DNA of 38,382 bases from JACQNR01 sp964533045 (lineage in GTDB: Bacteria; Acidobacteriota; Terriglobia; UBA7540), in NCBI GenBank assembly GCA_964533045.1, contig CAZHKT010000018.1:1-38382 (forward strand), given 5' to 3'. Shown here in pieces: positions 7,782 through 16,050 of this stretch. The notes below the pieces were generated by a model. It ran no database searches. It was not told the origin of the DNA and saw nothing but the letters and a program-made list of their open reading frames with translations. Within the stretch, counting starts at the first letter, position 1; each line of letters begins with the position of its first letter. Both the position numbers and the translations under genes were made by a program.

Positions 7782-9875
7782 ATGCTCGGCGCTATGGACG
7801 CCCACGACCAGTCTCATTCAGCGGATTGCCCTTCCGGTGAACAATACAGCACCCTGCTGGAGGTGGCCGAGGTCATTGCCGCACATCGCGATCTCACCGC
7901 CCTGTTCCGGGACCTGGCTCGCTCTCTGCACCGCGTGGTGGATTTCGAGTATCTCGCCCTGCTTCTTTACGACCCGGCCCGCAACGTGATGCGGCTTCAC
8001 ACCCTGGAGAGTGTTCTTCCTGCCTCCGCTGAAATTGGGATGGAATTGCCTCTGCCCAACACTCCGGCGGGATGGATCGTCGAAACTCAGAGGCCGCTGA
8101 TCTCGCACGACATCGGACAGGAGAACCGCTTCGAGGAAGCGATTCAAATGATGCGCCAGAATCAGGTGAAGTCCTTTTGCGGCCTTCCGCTCACCACGGC
8201 CCATCGCCGGGTCGGGGTGTTGGGCTTTGGCAGCACGCGGGTGGGCACCTATCAGGATTCCGACCTGGAATTCCTCGGCCGGGTGGCGCGGCAGGTGGCG
8301 CTGGCGGTCGATAACGCCCTCAACACCCAGCAGGCCCAATCCTATCAGGAGCAGCTGAGCCGCGAGCGCGACCGGCTGCGGGTCCTGCTGGATGTGACGA
8401 ATACGCTGGTCGCGAACCTGGAGCTTCACGAACTGCTGAAGGCGATCGCCGGATGCCTCAAGCGGGTTCTGCATCACGAGTACACCGGCCTGGCGTTACT
8501 GGATCCAGCCTCCAACCAGCTGCGGCTGCAGGCGTTGGACTTCCCCCAAGGCAAGGGGCTGGTGCAGGAAGCCATGCTGCTCCCTTTGGAAGGCACGGCG
8601 GCGGGCGAAGCGTTTCGCACCCGCCGGGCGCTCCTGGTCGGGCCGGGAAACTTCCACCACTACCGGGCGGATATTGCCAGGAAGTTCTTCGATGAAGGAT
8701 TGCGGTCGGCTTGCATTGTTCCCCTCATCAGCGCGAACCGGCCCCTGGGAACCCTCACCCTGGCGAGCCTGCGCGAGGGCGCCTTCACCCAGGAGGACGT
8801 GGACCTGCTGACCCAAGTTGCCAATCAGGTGGCCATTGCGGTGGAAAACGCTCTTGCCTATCGCGAGATCGCCGAACTCAAGGACAAGCTGGCGGAGGAG
8901 AAGCTCTACCTGGAAGAGGAAATTCGCACCGAGCATAACTTCGAGGAAATTGTGGGCGAGAGCACCGCGCTGAAATACGTCCTCCAGCAGGCGGAGACCG
9001 TCGCCCCCACCCGTTCGACCGTCCTGATTCAAGGGGAGACAGGAACCGGAAAGGAACTGGTGGCGCGCGCGATTCACAACCTGAGCCCGCGGCGCGACCG
9101 GACCTTCGTCAAAGTCAATTGTGCGGCCATTCCCTCTGGTCTGCTGGAGAGCGAACTGTTCGGCCACGAACGCGGCGCTTTTACCGGCGCGATCGCGCAG
9201 AAGATCGGACGCATCGAGCTGGCCCACCACGGCACGCTCTTCCTCGACGAAGTGGGAGATATCCCGCTGGAGCTCCAGCCCAAGCTGCTGCGCGTTCTGC
9301 AGGAAATGGAGTTCGAACGGCTGGGATCCACCCGGACCATGCGCGTCGATGTGCGGGTCGTGGCCGCCACCAACCGCGAGCTTCCCGAGATGGTGGCCGA
9401 GGGGCGCTTCCGCAGCGATCTCTATTTCCGTCTCAACGTCTTCCCCCTCACCATCCCACCCCTGCGGGAACGCCGCGAGGATATTCCCATCCTGGTGCGG
9501 TACTTCGCCCAGAAGTTTGCCCGCCGCAGCGACAAGCCCATTGAAAGCATCGCCACCGAGGACATGGAAGCCCTCCTTCGCTACCATTGGCCGGGAAACG
9601 CCCGGGAGCTGGAAAACCTGATCGAACGCGCCGTCATCCTGAGTCGGGGATCGGTTCTCCACATCCCCCTCAAGGACCTGGCCTTCCAGCCCGATTCAAA
9701 CCCGTCGCGGCCTTCCACCTTGGAGGCCGCTGAACGTGAGCACATCCTGCGAGTCCTGCGGGAAACAAACTGGGTCATCGCAGGCCCCAACGGAGCCGCA
9801 GCCCGCCTGGGAATGAAACGAACAACCCTTCACTCCCGCCTTAAGAAGTTAGGCATCAAACGCGGATTAGAATGA
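7782..9875 (+). CDS. GAF-domain sigma-54-dependent transcriptional activator (FhlA-like)
   Basis: A 697-residue enhancer-binding protein. Two GAF sensor domains (about residues 25-190 and 210-360) are followed by a short coiled-coil linker (ELKDKLAEEKLYLEEEIR). The AAA+ domain carries Walker A GETGTGKE, the sigma-54 contact loop GAFTGA, Walker B TLFLDEVGD and arginine fingers in RFRSDLYFRLNVF. A C-terminal Fis-type helix-turn-helix (GAAARLGMKRTTLHSRLKKLG) completes it. It hydrolyses ATP to open promoters held by sigma-54 RNA polymerase. The GAF ligand is unknown. It directly precedes a TolC-HlyD-MFS efflux operon on the same strand and likely activates it in response to a small toxic molecule or redox signal. 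ATG at 7794 is an alternative start; neither has a clear ribosome site. Confidence 0.95.
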   Translation: MLGAMDAHDQSHSADCPSGEQYSTLLEVAEVIAAHRDLTALFRDLARSLHRVVDFEYLALLLYDPARNVMRLHTLESVLPASAEIGMELPLPNTPAGWIVETQRPLISHDIGQENRFEEAIQMMRQNQVKSFCGLPLTTAHRRVGVLGFGSTRVGTYQDSDLEFLGRVARQVALAVDNALNTQQAQSYQEQLSRERDRLRVLLDVTNTLVANLELHELLKAIAGCLKRVLHHEYTGLALLDPASNQLRLQALDFPQGKGLVQEAMLLPLEGTAAGEAFRTRRALLVGPGNFHHYRADIARKFFDEGLRSACIVPLISANRPLGTLTLASLREGAFTQEDVDLLTQVANQVAIAVENALAYREIAELKDKLAEEKLYLEEEIRTEHNFEEIVGESTALKYVLQQAETVAPTRSTVLIQGETGTGKELVARAIHNLSPRRDRTFVKVNCAAIPSGLLESELFGHERGAFTGAIAQKIGRIELAHHGTLFLDEVGDIPLELQPKLLRVLQEMEFERLGSTRTMRVDVRVVAATNRELPEMVAEGRFRSDLYFRLNVFPLTIPPLRERREDIPILVRYFAQKFARRSDKPIESIATEDMEALLRYHWPGNARELENLIERAVILSRGSVLHIPLKDLAFQPDSNPSRPSTLEAAEREHILRVLRETNWVIAGPNGAAARLGMKRTTLHSRLKKLGIKRGLE

Positions 9876-10020
9876 CGATATTTCGTCATCAGACGATATA
9901 TCGCCCTGACAGATATGGGGTAATTCCACAGAAATTCCCTAATTCTCGATCACACGTCTATAATTTTCTATAATTTAGAAATATGACGCAATATGGTCAC
10001 AACACGTGCAATGGCCTATG
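9872..10020 (+). promoter_or_regulatory. Regulatory region with three palindromes before the efflux operon
   Basis: This AT-rich stretch holds three palindromes. ATGACGA-TATT-TCGTCAT (9872-9889) overlaps the stop codon of the activator gene. CGATATATCG (9894-9903) is perfect, and TTTCTA-TAATT-TAGAAA (9965-9981) lies further on. The first two are centred 18 bp apart and could be upstream activating sites for the sigma-54 activator. Two TATAAT hexamers (9959-9964 and 9969-9974) also occur. A near-miss of a -24/-12 promoter (TGGTCACAACACGTGCA, near 9993) has GG and GC 11 instead of 10 bases apart, so the promoter type is not settled. Confidence 0.45.
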
Positions 10021-10047
10021 TGAAATCTTTCGCGGAGGTCGGCTTCG

Positions 10048-11679
10048 ATGCTCAGGGTTTCCACTTCCTCAAGCAAGTCCGGCGTGACCATCAAGGTCGA
10101 AGGCAGGTTGGCGGGTCCTTGGGTGGAGGAGTTTCGGACGCGCTGGATCAAGGACAAGTCGACCCTTGAGGGAAGGCCGCTGGTGGTGGATCTGACCAAC
10201 CTGACGTTTGTCGATCGAGAGGGCAAGTCCTTCTTGGTGGAAATCTGCGCCTCAGGCGGGAAGCTGGTAGGGGCAGGGGTCATGACGCAGTCACTCATCG
10301 AGGAGGTCAACCATGCAGCCGCGGAACAGCGGCGCTCCGAGCCCGACACGAACGCCACGGCGGCCGGACTGCTGGCGGCGGTCGTTCTGGCCTCCTTGCT
10401 GGCGGCCCCCCCTGTGCGCGCCCAGCAAGCTGCTCCGATCAGGCTGACGCTTCAGGAAGCCGTTCAACTGGCGCTCAGGCAGAACCCTCAGGTGCAGATT
10501 GCCGCGCTGGACCTGGCCCAGAGCGAAGAGGATAAGGAAGTAGGACGGTCTGCTCTTCGGCCGCAAATTGGGATCCGGACTTCTGAAGCTGTGCAGCGTT
10601 TCAACCTGGAGGCGTTTATTGGCAAGCCCTTGCCGGGCACATCGCAGCACGCCGGTCCGTTCCAGACCTTCCAGTCCGCGGCGGGCTTTAGCATGCCCTT
10701 GTTCGACCTGACGCTGTGGCGGCGGCTGGAGGCGGCGCGACACGGCACGGAGGCGGCGGCAGCGGTCGAAAGGGGAGTGCGCGAGCAGATCGTCCTGCTG
10801 GTGGTCTCGCAATATCTGGGCAGTCTGCGGGCGGCGGCGGATGTGCGCGCCGTGCAGTCCCGCGTCGACCTCGCGCAGGCCCTCTATGAACAGGCGGCGG
10901 ATTTGCAGAAGCATGGCGTGGGAACCGGCCTGGACACGCTCCGAGCCAATGTGCAACTTCACAACGATAAGCAGCGGCTGATCCTAGCCGAAACTCAGCT
11001 CAAGACATCCCACTTCGCGCTTTCGCGGTTGCTGAATCTGGATCCCAGCCAGCCCTTGGAACTGACGGATGAAGTTCGCTTCTTTGAGACCCCCGAACTC
11101 GAAGCGGCGCAAAGCCTGGAGCAGGCCTGCGCCGCGCGCCCCGAGCTGAGGTCCTTGCTGGCCCGCGAGCAAGCCGTGCTCAGCCAGCGCCAAGCGGCGG
11201 GCGATGAACGGTTGCCCAAGATCACGCTGAACGGCTTCTGGGGCTACCAGGGCCTGTCGCTGCCCACCTCCATTCCCGCCTACACCTTCCAGGCCACCCT
11301 CGAAGTTCCGCTCTATACCGGCGGCCGAATCCGCGCCGAGATGGCCAAGGCCGACATCGAATTGAGGAAAGTGGCCCGCCAGAAGGAGGAATTGCGGAAC
11401 CGCATCGCCCTGGAGGTGAAGACGGCGGTGGAACACTTGCAGGCGGCAAAGCATGAGGTCGAGGTTGCCAATCTCGGGGTCAAGCTGGCGGAGGAGGAAG
11501 TGTCCCAGGCTCGCGACCGGTTCGCGGCTGGGGTGGCCAGTAACATCGAAGTGGTCAGCGCGCAGGATGCTTTGGCGCGCGCCAGCGACAACCAAATTGC
11601 CGCGCTTTACCGCTATAACCTGTCGCGGGCCGAACTGGCTCATGCGACGGGCCAGATGGAAGCGCTCTATGGGAAGTGA
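10048..11679 (+). CDS. TolC-family outer-membrane efflux protein with STAS-like N-terminal extension
   Basis: The single open frame codes for 543 residues in two unlike parts. Residues 1-85 look like a STAS/anti-sigma antagonist domain (VTIKVEGRLAG, VVDLTNLTFVDREGKSFL). From about residue 108 a signal peptide (LLAAVVLASLLAAPPVRAQQ) leads into a normal TolC-family protein with the usual repeated helical hairpins, starting LTLQEAVQLALRQNPQVQ and repeating later as LGVKLAEEEVSQARDRF. TolC proteins form the outer-membrane duct of tripartite pumps. A strong ribosome site (GGAGG, 10302-10306) sits 6 bases before an ATG at 10313, which is out of frame with TolC. So this may be two overlapping genes joined by an indel, either real or a sequence error, rather than a true fusion. 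The HlyD and MFS partners follow at once. Confidence 0.85.
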   Translation: MLRVSTSSSKSGVTIKVEGRLAGPWVEEFRTRWIKDKSTLEGRPLVVDLTNLTFVDREGKSFLVEICASGGKLVGAGVMTQSLIEEVNHAAAEQRRSEPDTNATAAGLLAAVVLASLLAAPPVRAQQAAPIRLTLQEAVQLALRQNPQVQIAALDLAQSEEDKEVGRSALRPQIGIRTSEAVQRFNLEAFIGKPLPGTSQHAGPFQTFQSAAGFSMPLFDLTLWRRLEAARHGTEAAAAVERGVREQIVLLVVSQYLGSLRAAADVRAVQSRVDLAQALYEQAADLQKHGVGTGLDTLRANVQLHNDKQRLILAETQLKTSHFALSRLLNLDPSQPLELTDEVRFFETPELEAAQSLEQACAARPELRSLLAREQAVLSQRQAAGDERLPKITLNGFWGYQGLSLPTSIPAYTFQATLEVPLYTGGRIRAEMAKADIELRKVARQKEELRNRIALEVKTAVEHLQAAKHEVEVANLGVKLAEEEVSQARDRFAAGVASNIEVVSAQDALARASDNQIAALYRYNLSRAELAHATGQMEALYGK

Positions 11680-11690
11680 GGAACGGTCAC

Positions 11691-13001
11691 ATGGAACCCA
11701 AAGTTGCTGATGAGCTTGAAAGAGAAATCAGAGTGGAGTCACCCTCAACTCCAGGGGAGGCCAATGAGTCCCGCAGGGGGCTGGCTGAGCGCTGGGCGGA
11801 CCCGCGGTTCCGGTGGAAGGCTTTCGGCGCCGCCGCCGCCCTGGTGCTCGCGACTCTGGCGCTGATTTACCACTATCACGGCCGCGTCACGACCGACGAT
11901 GCGCAGGTGGACGGCCATATCACACCCGTGGCTTCCAAGATCTACGGCAACGTCGCCGAAGTGCTGGTGAAGGACAACCAGGCGGTCAAGGCCGGCGACA
12001 TCCTGGTGCGTATTGACTCGCGCGATTACGCGGCGAGGGTGGCGCAGGCGCGTGCCGCCTATGAACTGGCGGTGAGCCAGGCGCACGCCGCCAGGGTGGG
12101 TGTGCCTTGGACCGCCGAAACGACGGCCAGCGGACGCTCGGGGGCGGAAGCGAACCTGGCGGCGGCTCAGGCGGAGTTCGAGCAGAAGCGCGCCGCCTAC
12201 GAACAGGCCTCGACGGCCGAACTGGCTTACGCGCAGGCCAACGTGGAGGCCCGCCAGGCCAGCTACGAGCGTGCTCAGGCGGATTTATCCCGTATGAAGC
12301 CGTTGCTGGTGAAGGCTGAGATCTCGCAGCAGCAATTCGACGCCTATCAGGCCGCGGCGCGCGTGGCGGAGAGCGAGCTGGCCGCGGCCCGCGAGCGCCT
12401 GGCGGCGACGAAGAAATCCGCCGAAGTGGCCCACGCCGCCATGCTGGCGCAGAAGGGCAAGGTGGAGGCGGCCCGGGCGCAGGTCGAGCAGGCGCGCGCC
12501 AACCATAAACAAGTATCCATGCGTGAGGCGGACGCCCGGGCGGCCGAGGCGGCGGTGGCTCAGGCCAAGGCCAATCTCGAGGCGGCGGAATTGCAGTTGA
12601 GCTATACCTCCATCGTCGCTCCTACCGATGGGGTGGTAACCCGGAAGAGCGTCGAGCCGGGCCAGGTCATCCAGCCCGGCCAGGGCTTGATGGTCCTGAT
12701 TCCCCTGCACGACGTCTGGGTGACGGCGAACTTCAAAGAAACGCAGCTGAAGAGGGTCCGCCCCGGCCAGAAGGCCCAAGTGAAAGTGGACATGTATGGC
12801 GACACCTTCAGCGGCCGCGTGGATTCCATTGCCGGCGCCACGGGGGCCCGACTCAGCTTGCTGCCCCCGGAAAACGCAACCGGCAACTTCGTCAAAATCG
12901 TGCAGAGAATTCCGGTGAAGATCGTGCTCGATCCCCTTCCCGGGGGGCAGGCGGTGCTGCGTCCGGGAATGAATGTGGTGGCAACGATTTTCACGGACTG
13001 A
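11691..13001 (+). CDS. HlyD/EmrA-family membrane fusion protein
   Basis: A 436-residue periplasmic adaptor. One N-terminal membrane helix (AFGAAAALVLATLALIYHYHG) is followed by the biotinyl-lipoyl half GRVTTDDAQVDGHITPVASKIYGNV and a long alanine-rich coiled-coil hairpin (about residues 110-300). The second lipoyl half (SIVAPTDGVVTRKSVEPGQVI) and a beta-barrel (VWVTANFKETQLKRVRPGQ) complete the fold. It links the inner-membrane MFS pump to the TolC channel. The start at 11691 lies 11 bases after the TolC stop, with GAGG upstream, and is preferred over 11676, which would overlap the TolC gene. It is most like EmrA, the partner of 14-helix DHA2 transporters, which fits the next gene. Confidence 0.95.
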   Translation: MEPKVADELEREIRVESPSTPGEANESRRGLAERWADPRFRWKAFGAAAALVLATLALIYHYHGRVTTDDAQVDGHITPVASKIYGNVAEVLVKDNQAVKAGDILVRIDSRDYAARVAQARAAYELAVSQAHAARVGVPWTAETTASGRSGAEANLAAAQAEFEQKRAAYEQASTAELAYAQANVEARQASYERAQADLSRMKPLLVKAEISQQQFDAYQAAARVAESELAAARERLAATKKSAEVAHAAMLAQKGKVEAARAQVEQARANHKQVSMREADARAAEAAVAQAKANLEAAELQLSYTSIVAPTDGVVTRKSVEPGQVIQPGQGLMVLIPLHDVWVTANFKETQLKRVRPGQKAQVKVDMYGDTFSGRVDSIAGATGARLSLLPPENATGNFVKIVQRIPVKIVLDPLPGGQAVLRPGMNVVATIFTD

Positions 13002-13039
13002 GGCGTAGCGGACTGACGTGAGGAGCCGGGACGGCAACC

Positions 13040-14629
13040 ATGCAACAACTCTTGGCACGCGCTCGGAATAACGGCGAAACCCACCCCTGGGCGGTGGCAG
13101 CCACGGTCATGCTGCCGGTGTTCATGGAAGTTCTCGACACCAGCGTGGCCAACGTGTCGCTGCCCCACATCGCGGGCGACATCTCCGCCGGCGTGGACGA
13201 AAGCACGTGGATTCTGACTTCCTACCTCGTCTCGAACGCCATTATCCTGCCCCTGACGGGATGGTTTTCTTCTATCTTTGGCCGAAAGCGTTTCTACCTG
13301 ATTTGCGTAGCCCTTTTCACCCTAAGTTCCCTTCTCTGCGGCCTTTCGCACAGCCTGGGCTTGTTAGTGTTCTTCCGCGTTTTGCAGGGTGTGGGCGGCG
13401 GCGCGATGCAGCCCATCTCTCAAGCCATTCTGCTGGAAAGCTTCCCGCGCGAAAAACGCGGCATGGCGATGGCTCTGTTTGGGATCGGGGTGGTCTTCGC
13501 CCCCATCATCGGGCCGACCCTGGGCGGCTGGATTACGGACAACTACAGCTGGCACTGGATCTTCTTCATCAACATTCCGGTGGGTGTCTTTTCTCTCCTC
13601 ATGACTTACCTGCTGGTCTTTGATCCCCCTTATCTGGTTCGCCGAAGCATCCGGGAGGGCGCAAAGATTGACTATATCGGTCTGGGTCTGCTGAGCGTCG
13701 GGCTGGGCTTCCTGCAGGTGGTGCTCGACAAAGGGGAGCGCGAAGACTGGTTCGGCTCGAATTTCATCGTCTGGTGCACGGTGCTGATGGTTGCGGGACT
13801 CGTGGGAGGCGTGCTCTGGGAACTCTCTCGCAAGGACCCGGTGGTGGATTTCCGTCTGCTGAAGGAGCGCAATTTCGGCTTTGCCACGCTGACCATGTTT
13901 GCCCTGGGGTTTGTCCTCTACGCCAGCACCGTTCTGCTGCCCATGATGCTGCAAACCTTGATGGGTTACACGGCGACGCTCAGCGGTCTGGTGCTTTCCC
14001 CGGGGGGGATCATGGTGGTCATCATGCTGCCCGTCGTCGGCAAGCTGCTGACCAAAGTTGAGGCGCGCTGGCTGGTGATCTATGGCATCGTCATCACGTC
14101 GCTCTCTCTGTTCCACATGGCCCGCTTCAATCTCGACCTTGACTTCCAAACCGCCATGTGGGCCCGCATCTACCAGTCCGCCGGATTGGCCTTCCTCTTT
14201 GTGCCGATCAACACCATGGCCTTCTACTTTATCGCGCAGCACCGCATCAACGACGCGGCGGGCATCATCAATCTGGCCAGAAACATTGGCGGCAGTTCGG
14301 GCATCGCCACGGTCACCACCTTGCTGGCCCGGCGGTCCCAATACCATCAGTCGGTGCTGGTGAGCCATATCACGCCGCTTTCGGAGAACTACCGCGCCAT
14401 GGTGGCGGGCGCCACGACGGCCTTCACTCAGCACGGTTCCGACCCGGTGACGGCGGCCGGCCAGGCCCACGGCCTGCTGCAAGGCATGGTCCAGCGCCAG
14501 GCTGCCATGCTGGCTTTCGTGGATAACTTCTGGCTGCTGGGCGTCCTGTTTCTGGCCATCATCCCGCTGATGTTCCTGATGAAGAAGGCCAAGCCGCAGC
14601 AGCACCCCCTGGCGGGGGGACTCCATTAG
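13040..14629 (+). CDS. DHA2-family MFS drug efflux transporter (EmrB/QacA type)
   Basis: A 529-residue transporter with about 14 hydrophobic helices. DHA2 hallmarks are visible: the helix 1 motif VFMEVLDTSVANVSLPHIAGD, then STWILTSYLVSNAIILPLTGW. Motif A is GRKRFYLI, and motif C is GIGVVFAPIIGPTLGGWI. It exports lipophilic toxic compounds by proton antiport. Together with the TolC and HlyD/EmrA genes just upstream it forms a complete EmrAB-TolC-like pump that crosses both membranes. The substrate cannot be read from the sequence. The start at 13040 lies 38 bases after the HlyD stop and gives a short cytoplasmic N-terminus before helix 1. The region 14630-14747 downstream holds no gene. Confidence 0.95.
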   Translation: MQQLLARARNNGETHPWAVAATVMLPVFMEVLDTSVANVSLPHIAGDISAGVDESTWILTSYLVSNAIILPLTGWFSSIFGRKRFYLICVALFTLSSLLCGLSHSLGLLVFFRVLQGVGGGAMQPISQAILLESFPREKRGMAMALFGIGVVFAPIIGPTLGGWITDNYSWHWIFFINIPVGVFSLLMTYLLVFDPPYLVRRSIREGAKIDYIGLGLLSVGLGFLQVVLDKGEREDWFGSNFIVWCTVLMVAGLVGGVLWELSRKDPVVDFRLLKERNFGFATLTMFALGFVLYASTVLLPMMLQTLMGYTATLSGLVLSPGGIMVVIMLPVVGKLLTKVEARWLVIYGIVITSLSLFHMARFNLDLDFQTAMWARIYQSAGLAFLFVPINTMAFYFIAQHRINDAAGIINLARNIGGSSGIATVTTLLARRSQYHQSVLVSHITPLSENYRAMVAGATTAFTQHGSDPVTAAGQAHGLLQGMVQRQAAMLAFVDNFWLLGVLFLAIIPLMFLMKKAKPQQHPLAGGLH

Positions 14630-14747
14630 AGCCCCTTCCATGTCACGGCCTCGCCAGGCCCCGATCGGAGCCGCCCCAGGACACCCCCGCTCCCGCGCTT
14701 CGCGGGACGAATGTGTCCCTCGCGGTCATCGGGCGGCAGGGACGGCG

Positions 14748-15008
14748 TTATTTCTGGTAGTAAGCGGCGTTAATTTCGACGTAGTTCTTCCACTTTTCCG
14801 GCAGGTCGTCGAGGGGGAAGATGGCCGAGACCGGGCACACTGGCACGCACGCGCCGCAGTCGATGCACTCAACGGGATCGATGTAAAGCTGGTTGTGGTC
14901 AGCGAAGTTGGCCTCGTCTTTACGCGGGTGGATGCAGTCCACCGGACACACATCGACGCATGCGGTGTCCTTGGTGTTGACGCACGGTTCAGCGATGATA
15001 TAGGCCAT
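14748..15008 (-). CDS. 7Fe ferredoxin ([3Fe-4S][4Fe-4S])
   Basis: An 86-residue ferredoxin. By comparison with Azotobacter FdI, Cys9, Cys17 and Cys58 would hold the [3Fe-4S] cluster, Cys21, Cys48, Cys51 and Cys54 the [4Fe-4S] cluster, and Cys25 would be free. The tail LDDLPEKWKNYVEINAAYY is typical of bacterial 7Fe ferredoxins. It is a small soluble electron carrier. The ATG at 15008 is chosen because AAGGAG lies about 11 bases upstream and MAYIIAEPC is the usual family N-terminus. It stands alone, so its redox partner is unknown. The Fe-S oxidoreductase at 3593-5524 is a possible one but is distant. Confidence 0.95.
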   Translation of the reverse strand: MAYIIAEPCVNTKDTACVDVCPVDCIHPRKDEANFADHNQLYIDPVECIDCGACVPVCPVSAIFPLDDLPEKWKNYVEINAAYYQK

Positions 15009-15190
15009 GGATCCAGTTCTCCTTCCGATCGAGCTTACCACGCGGCGGCAGAATGCTCAACCGCACGGTTGGGCGTCGCACCGCGCGCCTCGCGCCCGGC
15101 GCTGAAAAGCCCGTATTTTAGCCCAATCCGGCGCTTTGTCCAGACCTTTTTGAGCGTTGGCGGATTCCAACCCTATCCCGCGCACACCAT

Positions 15191-15517
15191 CTAATGCCCG
15201 GCAGCAGGCTGCGCGGCGGCGGTGGTTGGGACAGGCCCGCGTTCCGGCGCCTCCGGCATCAATATCCAGGCGACAAGATAGGCGATGAATCCCACGCCGG
15301 TGAATAGCGATGCGACCAGCCAGACGATCCGCACCACGGTGGGATCGAGCTCCGCAAATTCGGCGAAACCGCCGCAGACTCCCGCGATCTTCTTGTCGGT
15401 GCGCGAGCGCTGTAGCGGCTTCTTCACGGCGGGCGCGGGCGTGAACATCGCCGTCCCGCAGTGGCAGCAGAAATTGACCTTCTGGGCGTAATCCTTACCG
15501 CAATTCGGGCAATACAT
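15191..15517 (-). CDS. PspC-domain membrane protein with N-terminal zinc ribbon
   Basis: A 108-residue protein. The N-terminus MYCPNCGKDYAQKVNFCCHCG is a zinc ribbon with two CxxC-type pairs. A PspC domain follows (KKIAGVCGGFAEFAELDPTVVRIVWLVASLFTGVGFIAYLVAWILMP) with one to two membrane helices. PspC proteins sense or help respond to membrane stress. Zinc-ribbon/PspC fusions are common as short inner-membrane proteins of unknown exact function. The start has GGGAGGAG about 5 bases upstream (AAGGGAGGAGTT before ATG on the minus strand). No Psp partners are nearby. Confidence 0.9.
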   Translation of the reverse strand: MYCPNCGKDYAQKVNFCCHCGTAMFTPAPAVKKPLQRSRTDKKIAGVCGGFAEFAELDPTVVRIVWLVASLFTGVGFIAYLVAWILMPEAPERGPVPTTAAAQPAAGH

Positions 15518-15593
15518 AACTCCTCCCTTCCTCGTTGATTAACGGTACGCAGGCAAGTATGGAAAAGTTCCGTCCCGAATATCCCCGGGACTC

Positions 15594-15672
15594 GTAGCGC
15601 AGGGCTCGTTCTCCAGCCCTGCGGCTCGACCCAATGGAAGAACCGCCACACCTGAAAGCGGGCGTTGCGCTA
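15594..15672. repeat. Bipartite GTAGCG...CGCTAC repeat
   Basis: GTAGCGCAGGGCTCG with a matching GAGCCCTGCGGCTC forms the left hairpin, and the right end reads GGCGTTGCGCTAC. The ends match the repeat family found throughout the window. It lies upstream of the zinc-ribbon/PspC gene. Confidence 0.6.
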
Positions 15673-15722
15673 CAGGGCCCGCAGCGAATTACGGCTGCCG
15701 GCCGCGGGCGCAAACGGTTAGG

Positions 15723-16025
15723 ATGCTTCCGGGCTTCCTACCCAATGCCAATCCACGACGCGTTGCGCCGCCCGTTTTTCGCGAATCCCTGAGGGGACTG
15801 GGTTCGGCCTGGATTGCCGCCAGCTGGACCGAAATTCTCGGCGCGCACGAGCACGCGCGGCGGGCCGCCGCCAACCCGCCGGCCAAGCTCGAATTTTTCA
15901 CGCCGGAGCAGGCCGCCGAAATCGACGCCAGGGCCGCGCAGATCATCCCTGCCGACGAGACTCCCGGCGCGCGCGAAGGCGGTGTGCGCTACTTTATCGG
16001 TAGCCTCTTGCGTGAAGAAGCATGA
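15723..16025 (+). CDS. Truncated gluconate 2-dehydrogenase subunit 3-like protein
   Basis: A 100-residue frame containing the signature of gluconate 2-dehydrogenase subunit 3 family proteins: EFFTPEQAAEIDARAAQIIPADETPGAREGGVRYFIGSLL. Members are usually about 180-200 residues, export through Tat and accompany a GMC-type flavoprotein. Here the protein ends just after the point where the C-terminal half should continue. There is no Tat signal and no dehydrogenase or cytochrome partner gene nearby. It is probably a decayed fragment or remnant, cut short next to the convergent FAH gene. It could still be a short stand-alone variant. Confidence 0.6.
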   Translation: MLPGFLPNANPRRVAPPVFRESLRGLGSAWIAASWTEILGAHEHARRAAANPPAKLEFFTPEQAAEIDARAAQIIPADETPGAREGGVRYFIGSLLREEA

Positions 16026-16050
16026 ACGAAGAAGGGGCCGCCGGGCCTGC

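Noticed and set aside
9985..10010. A sigma-54 promoter TGGTCACAACACGTGCA for the TolC operon.
   Set aside because: GG and GC are 11 bases apart where 10 is needed, so it was kept only as a near-miss within the regulatory region.
13364..14641. A 425-codon minus-strand frame opposite the MFS transporter.
   Set aside because: His/Gln/Arg-rich antisense shadow; the plus strand carries a textbook 14-helix DHA2 transporter.
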